From Macrocystis pyrifera (taxonomy: Eukaryota; Sar; Phaeophyceae; Laminariales; Laminariaceae): a stretch of 64,000 nucleotides of DNA. The stretch is from positions 5,731,501-5,795,500 of the forward strand of contig JASSKH010000023.1 of NCBI GenBank assembly GCA_031763025.1, in the 5' to 3' direction. The position numbers and the translations under genes are program-made. Numbering within the stretch: position 1 is the first letter of the stretch; each line of letters begins with the position of its first letter. Under the pieces are notes generated by a model, which saw only the letters and a program-made list of their open reading frames with translations, did not search any database and had not been told where the DNA came from. Shown one piece after another: positions 58,301 to 64,000 of the stretch.

Positions 58301-59374
58301 ATGTGATCGCTTTGGACTGGGGGAGGGGTGGGGGGGGAAAAGGGGGGGGGGGGGTGGAGGGGGTGCTAGTATGTTTCGTGTTTGAGGGAAGCCTGGGCAT
58401 ACCCTGCTCCAATGTGGACAACACAACACGCCCCCTGGGCCCACTCGAGGGTTGATTTATTGATTGATTGATGAATGGATGGATGGGCTGTGATTGTCTC
58501 TTCTTGATTGATTGACTGTACGTGAGTGATTTGCATTTTGCGTGTATATGATATAATGTAATGGGCTTGGCTTGTACGCGTTTTTTTTTTTTTTTTTTTT
58601 TTTGCATCCATCCGGGCCTTGTGATGTCATTGGCCTGGCCCGTTGTATGATACCTGGTACCTGGTACATGTTTTTGCACCGTTATGGTGGCACTGGCCTG
58701 GCTTGCTTGTGTCGGGCAGTGGGGCTTTTGCCACTTTTTTCGAGAGAATGGCTGGCATACACTACTACTATTAATACTACTACTGTGCGCTGTGCATGAG
58801 GCAAAGGCAATTCGTATCGCTGGCCGTTTCGGGTTGAATGGATCTGATTGGCTCAGGGTTAGACTGTCTACGTTTAATTAATCTCGTACATAGATAGGGT
58901 GTGCCTAAACATTTTGTCGAGCAAGTGGTAAAGCTACCCTTTGTATCGTACGTGCGTATATACCTGTGCACGTATGTATGTACGTACGTACGTACGTACG
59001 TGCTTTTGCAGTCATCCGAGAGATGGCGTTGTCTCGGTTTGTTACCAGTATGTATGTTTGTGCGTTAGCACTCCTATGGTCTATTGCCTTGAGTTAGCTT
59101 GGCTTGCACTATATATATTATACCTAATTTTTTTGAGTCATTCGTAAGATGTTGGCTTGGCATGAAAGCACGCGCAGTGCAATGCGCTCGTACTTCGTGT
59201 CATTCGTATGGCAAGTTTGTACCGTCTTGGCTCGTTATATTTCTGGCGTTTGTTTCGCTCTTCCCATGGGATGCATGCGTGTGATCCTACGCTCTTCCCA
59301 TGGGATGCATGCGTGTGATCCTACTGATGTTGACGCCACCAGTTCAGTGTGATAGGATTGCCACACATGGGACC

Positions 59375-59845
59375 GACAGATCATCCACAGATAGATCGTC
59401 TAGATCCTAAGCTGTCGTTATGAGATATTTTGCAGGATCTGTATTGTACAGATCCGATCTGTATACGTAGTACATACCCAGCCCAGGAAACATGTGCTAC
59501 GAGTATTCATGGAGTCGTGCAGACTAAATGGCTTCCACCCGGCAAGATGAGCTAGACCGCACATATCAGGAATAGATGATCTGTCTGCTGTGAAAGATCT
59601 AGATCATTCATTACATGTGGAGGTCGGTGATATTTTCCGATGTGTGTACCTAAGGTTTTCATGCGCTGTGCCTCAGGCTTCCACCCGGCAAGATGAGCTA
59701 GATCGTACAGATCACACAGATGAGGAACAGATGATATATCTGCCGCGAAAGATCTACCTGGTAGATCTTTTAAGAGTGGGGATCGGTGATCTTTTTTCCG
59801 ACTTGAGTACCTAAGTTTTGGCTCATGCGCTGTGGCTTACCAGGT
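59375..59845. repeat. GATCT-rich element, internally duplicated
   Basis: The block ttccacccggcaagatgagc ... gaaagatct ... ggtcggtgatatttt occurs at 59528-59650 and again at 59676-59800. Confidence 0.8.
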
Positions 59846-60370
59846 ATTGGCTACGATAGCAGTCGTAGGGGTCGACCGTGGTGGTGGTGGTTGGTGGCAA
59901 TAAATCCAATCAAGTGTGCTGGGTGCTTTGTGCGCGAGGGGGTGGGCGACAGACGCACAGGAGTAACGCTAATAACGAAGGAAGCCATGTCTCGGTTGGT
60001 TGATTGGCTTCTTTTTTTTTTTCGGCCCCCGGCTATGTCTGGTGCAATATACATGCTCCAGTCCGATTTGAACCGAATGTTCTCCAAAATACCGCAGATT
60101 AAGTCTCTCTTAATATTGTTCCGAACTACCAGCTATGAAGTATCCCACGTTACTGTTGGTTGGTTGATTGATTGAGCTTTTATTTGATCGGTTAGTGCTT
60201 GATGTGCTTGTCGCCGTGTGCCTCCTCCTCGGGAGGTGGTGTCGGGGGGGAAGGGGGGTAGGGGCGATGACACTATCTGATGATGTGAGTAATATCCAAA
60301 CCAAATCTACGCTGTTTTGTCAGAAGGCAAGCATAATAATAATAATAATAATAATAATATCCAACCACTA

Positions 60371-60474
60371 TTACGGGGGACCATAGCAAATAGGACCTAC
60401 GGTACACACAAAGACCTACATATTTACTTACTTCACTAACAATATTTGGTCCTACTTACTATCGTCCGCCGAAA
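60371..60474 (-). mobile_element. TA-MITE copy
   Basis: Complete with a decayed right end (cgtccgccgaaa). Confidence 0.92.
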
Positions 60475-60514
60475 TAGTTTGATAATGATGGAACGATCCT
60501 CAGTTTTTAAAATG

Positions 60515-60600
60515 TTTGAAATACGTCAGCTGTGAGTTCGACTGATTAAATAGTTGATACTCAACTTTGCAAGCTACTGCGTAATACGCCTCGTCTATAT
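60515..60600. repeat. dispersed ~80-bp repeat (first copy at 5195-5275)
   Basis: gttgatactcaactttgcaa and the flanking cagctg.gagttcgac block. Confidence 0.6.
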
Positions 60601-61089
60601 TCTGTAAACTGAGTATCCCACTTGGAAGGGTGGAAGCGTTTAATTTATTTGGCCGACCGCCACAGCAATAAAGACGTCTCTCGAAAGGACAAGCAAGCAT
60701 GGTTGGTGACTGCACTACTACTGTAGTCGACGTGTAGATCGGGGCCATTTTAAAAAATAATAATAATAATTTGACGTATTCCATGATTTTACAAAAATCC
60801 CGTGAGGGTATAGTTTCTCTTTCGGCCGAAAAGAAAATCGGCGAAATATTTTCTCGACCGTGTTTTTTTTTTTTTTTTTTTCAACATCGCGTTTTTTTTT
60901 TTTTGCACCGCGGCTGATAAATCCCAGCTCAAGCAAAAGCCACGGCCACGCGCTCGCGGCGTTGGCTTCACGCTGCATAGGAAGTCTCGCGGTTCTGCTG
61001 GGTGAGCTCGGAACTCCTGCCGCGAGTCTCGTTTGGTGCTGCAGCACATGTCCTTGCGATGTGAAAAAGGTACTTGACACAAACACTCG

Positions 61090-61295
61090 CATTCGATGAA
61101 AATCGACGAGCAGTGGGAATGCTGAACCCTATGCGCGATAAAAAACTAAAGGCACGTAACGGGGGGGAGAAGGGACGACACCTGTGACCTGTGACCACGG
61201 CTTGTTTGTTCAGAAGATCGCCGAGGGTAAAACCTCCTACGAGTTGGGCTGGAAAGTAAAAGTGATGATGAAAAAAAAGAAAGAAAAAAAAAGAA
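61090..61295 (+). mobile_element. SINE, 5'-truncated (tRNA head missing)
   Basis: Begins at attcgatgaaaatcgacgag inside the SINE body, has an 8-bp duplication (cctgtgacctgtgacc) and ends in an A-rich tail. Confidence 0.9.
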
Positions 61296-61631
61296 AGATA
61301 GAAAAAACAGTCATGGAAAAAAGGGCCATCCACATGTGGTGCAGCACTTGGGTTCAAATTCGAATCCCCCCCATAGGGGCTGGACACATATGTCTTGGAA
61401 GGGAGGCTTAAGGTTGTCGTTCGAAAACAAAACACTCAAAAAAGAGACAAAAACGAAAAAATTAGGAGAAAAGAAGAGGGTAAATAAACAAGGTCTCACA
61501 TGAACTGTGACTGCCTGGCCTATTGACCCAACCAAAACAAAAAACAACAAAAAACAACTACAGCCAGATAGGGCTCCGAAACCACCCCATCAAGCACCAC
61601 GCCGCTATACCCTCCGCTTCCTCAATAATCT

Positions 61632-61925
61632 TATCCATTGCTGTCTCTGGAAGTGGCCACAACAGAGAGCAAAACAATTTAATTGACGCTGTCATCCATA
61701 TGGAAGAAAACCCCCCCTCAAAAGCGGGTATTAGTAGGATGCAGCTCACCCTCCATGCGACTCGCCCAACACCTCACGGCGCTTCGCAAAGCTTGGTGCA
61801 AGCAATGTCTGCCTGGTCGGTGAAAATCCGATGTGCTCCGTCCCGGCATTGTAGGGATGCAAGGGTCTATGGTCATACGACGACGGCCACGCATGATATC
61901 GAGTACCCCCCCCCCTCTACCCGCT
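61632..61925 (+). mobile_element. 5'-truncated poly(C) element
   Basis: Starts near ccattgctgtctctggaagt, keeps gcgcttcgcaaagcttggtg and ends gatatcgagtaccccc. Confidence 0.92.
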
Positions 61926-62191
61926 ATCCCCCCCCCCCCCTCCCCCCGTTTCGTCCCCTCATACGCCAGACATAAAACATGCCTTCCACCCCGCTAGAAA
62001 AAAATGTCAGTTCCCCTGCCCAAGAAGACATATTATACCAGGTACCTGGCAAATACTAAGTACCTGGTATAACACTACAGCCAACACGCCTTCTCCCTCG
62101 CTACCATATAACACTCGAAAAAGAAATCCCCGTTCCCCCGTCGAAAGAGACGCACTGTATGAATACTACAACCAACATGCCTTCCCCATCA

Positions 62192-63384
62192 CTAGAAAAT
62201 AATTCCCCGTCCGAAAACGCTCGCCGCCGCAGTGTCTGCCGCGTAGCCAAGCCCAACCACTCCTAGCCCAGCGGCTGATGCGATCAACGCCAATCTTGGT
62301 CCCGCTTTAACAACAGAATCAATACATCACGATATCAACGAGACAAATGTGCGTGGTTACGGGGGAGGGCGGGAGGCCGGGGGGGGGGGGGCGGGGGGGG
62401 GGGGAGGGACAGGGTTAGGGAGAGGTCGTAGCTGAGCTACGGTACGATATCGCTATGACTTAAATTTGTACCTGGTACATATATATATATATATATAAAG
62501 TATATGATTTTGCGGCGGAGAGGGGCAAGTACATTGATTTGCAAGTTTGCTGGAGAGAAAGGAACATTGTCATGCCGGCATTCAAAGAAAAACACCAGAC
62601 TGACCCAAACCAACCAACAAACCGAATACCAAACAACCAAACCAATCTGACCAACCAACCAACCAACCAGTCAGCCAGCCAACCGACCGACCAACCGACC
62701 GACCAACCAACCAACCAACCAACGAACCAACCCAACTATCCAACCAACTACCAAGGCAGAAAACATACGAAATATCAGGTATGCCACCCAGAGTGTATAC
62801 TGTACGGCATTACACGCTAAATAACACGCCCCTTCGGGCGAATTTCAGAGACGATTTTCTGCGCGAAACTAAGCCTTAAGGGGGCACACACGACGAATAT
62901 ATATATATATATATATATGTGTCGAAGTTGGCAAGATCTCGTGGGGATTATCTTCCCATAGATACATCCGCTCGCTCGCTCGCTCGCTGCGCGTTTGCAC
63001 CCTTCCCATGGTCGATAAAAAAAAAAAGGGCGTGGAAGCTCGTCCTGAGGGGGTGTTGTTGTCTGGTCACACGTGTTACGGTTTTTCAACCAACTAATCA
63101 ACCAACCAACCAACCAACTGATCGACCAACCAACTGATCAACCAACCAACCAACAAAAGCAGAAAATCTACGAAATACGCTACCAGGGGTGCACATACAG
63201 TATGCGGCAGCTACGTAGATGCTAGAGTCAGCGCTTATTTTACCTGTTGACTTGTAGAGAAGGCCTGTCGAGGCCCCCGCCAGCAGCGGGTTGATGATGT
63301 CTCCCAGGCCAGCCTGCTGCACCGGGCCCAGCTGGTCCACCTCGCAGTAGTCCAACAAAGACTCCGCACAAGTGTAGTACGTGG
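62192..63384 (-). CDS. TIM23-family mitochondrial inner-membrane translocase, C-terminal exons
   Basis: Tim17/Tim22/Tim23 proteins form protein-import channels of the mitochondrial inner membrane. Two exons on the minus strand: 63244-63384 (acceptor cgcttccgcag, donor cag|gtaaaat) and 62192-62304 (acceptor gttgttaaag, TAG stop), joined in matching phase 1/2 across a 939-bp intron. They encode CEVDQLGPVQQAGLGDIINP, then LLAGASTGLLYKSTAGPRLA, the family signature AG..TG.LYKS..G.R, and a last membrane segment LIASAAGLGVVGLGYAADTA with a short tail. The DxxN..AG arrangement fits Tim23 better than Tim17 or Tim22 by eye, but paralogue assignment needs the N-terminal exons, which lie right of the window. 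(AACC)n and (ta)n repeats fill the intron. Confidence 0.85.
62600..62755. repeat. AACC satellite
   Basis: accaaccaaccaacc with cagccaaccgaccg variants, TIM23 intron; a smaller block lies at 63085-63150. Confidence 0.95.
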
Positions 63385-63478
63385 CTGCGGAAGCGCACGA
63401 AAACATCAAACGAACGGACGACCAAGAAGGCAGGCAAGGGATAAGTAGCTGTCACACGCGCACAGGGGGTGAGAGCGG

Positions 63479-63685
63479 GGGTGGGGGGGTATGGTCATGT
63501 CATGCACGGCCGTATACATAGTCGTATGACCATCGTAGACCCGCGCATCCCTTCAATGCCGGGACGGAGCGCGTTCGGGTTTTCATCGATCAGGCAGAAA
63601 TTGCTTGCTTGCACCAAAGTTTGCGAAGCGTCGTGAGGTGTTCGACGAGTCGCACAAAGGGTGAGCTGCATCCTACAAAGAACCT

Positions 63686-63690
<5 letters not shown>
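63479..63690 (-). mobile_element. poly(C) element, 5'-truncated
   Basis: tatggtcatgtcatgcacgg, gtcgtatgaccatcgtagac, gggtgagctgcatcctacaa, then about 45 G at the truncation side (63686-63732). Confidence 0.88.
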
Positions 63691-63734
<44 letters not shown>

Positions 63735-63972
63735 GAAGCGGAACGCGTAGACAAGGGTGCACCAGACGTTTTCCGAGGCTCGTTCCTCACTTGAGGAGCT
63801 CACTCTGACCGATAATATAAGATACGTTTGATATTCATATCAGACTCCACATGATGCTTGTATTACCGGTCAGAGTGATATACCTCACTCAAAAATTGAC
63901 CTCGCGAATGAGTAAAAAAAAAAATGAAAGCGGCAAAAACCTGATGAACAATCATCCCATGGCCTAATATTA

Positions 63973-64000
63973 TTACGGGGGGCCATAGTAAATAGGACCA
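63973..64000 (+). mobile_element. TA-MITE copy, cut by window end
   Basis: ttacggggggccatagtaaa then taggacca; only the first 28 bp are inside. Confidence 0.85.

Larger units (their letters stand above)
57196..62191. other. region between the last SPX exon and the TIM23 stop
   Basis: Holds a gap, GATCT elements, a MITE, poly(C) elements, SINE remnant and satellites. The SPX gene's 3' exons should be here. Weak candidates are 60928-61001 and 60060-60135, neither supported beyond splice-like borders. Confidence 0.5.
63385..64000. other. right edge: TIM23 upstream intron and repeats
   Basis: Contains a poly(C) element on the minus strand and the start of a MITE. The sequence ctctgaccgataatataag and ttaccggtcagagtg at 63804-63871 forms a ~70-bp inverted-repeat element; a related block (ctgaccggtaatataagata) occurs at 13037. 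No exon seen. Confidence 0.5.

Noticed and set aside
60041..60140. Exon with SDLNRMFSKIPQIKSLL
   Set aside because: Protein-like but lacks a clear donor and has no phase partner.
60928..61001. SPX-gene exon encoding a basic segment
   Set aside because: Acceptor and donor are good and the start phase fits, but the peptide has no recognisable domain and the antisense is also open; left unannotated.

Overview
Repeat-dominated nuclear DNA of a eukaryote. Host genes are split into short exons (about 55-260 bp) with GT-AG (one probable GC-AG) introns of up to several kb, on both strands and often in the opposite orientation to their neighbours. A unicellular or algal lineage, perhaps a stramenopile, fits the intron-rich split SPX, tafazzin, TIM23 and mitochondrial dehydrogenase-kinase genes, but that is inference; nothing in the window fixes the taxon. 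Two 100-base N gaps (14199-14298, 57608-57707) show it is a scaffold, and two exons need one extra base in a homopolymer, so some frameshifts may be sequence errors.

Host genes, left to right: a PDK/BCKDK-like mitochondrial dehydrogenase kinase (minus, 310-5864, open at both ends); an unrecognised minus-strand gene (12738-13940); an unrecognised plus-strand gene with an Ala-rich segment (14299-19101); tafazzin (minus, 36842-42451); a complete 91-residue two-exon gene (minus, 45066-45400) divergent from an SPX-domain gene (plus, from 46107, TATA box at 46034); and the C-terminal half of a TIM23-family import-channel gene (minus, 62192-63384). Several encode mitochondrial proteins, but nothing suggests an operon-like arrangement.

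The rest is mobile and tandem DNA. (1) Two head-to-tail degenerate non-LTR retrotransposons (25790-32092) with APE endonuclease remnants, reverse transcriptase (FADD box), a CCHC knuckle and a poly(C) tail, plus about nine solitary 3' tails. (2) A roughly 560-bp non-autonomous family sharing the last ~75 bp and the poly(C) tail of that element. (3) A ~105-bp palindromic MITE in about 21 copies; the two retrotransposon copies give a natural empty site proving a TA target duplication. (4) A tRNA-headed SINE in five copies, one inserted inside a MITE. (5) Smaller families (a 'cccgttttggg' element and a GATCT-rich element) and many pentanucleotide satellites.

The most unusual structure is at 19925-21830: about 1.9 kb of short palindromes (TAAC-N5-GTTA) repeated every 41-43 bp with non-conserved spacers, followed by a second palindrome array (22393-22522, 25-bp period) whose last unit shows a compensatory change in both arms. 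A second window-wide signal is the 9-mer TACCWGGTA, found at least 25 times where about 0.5 would be expected.
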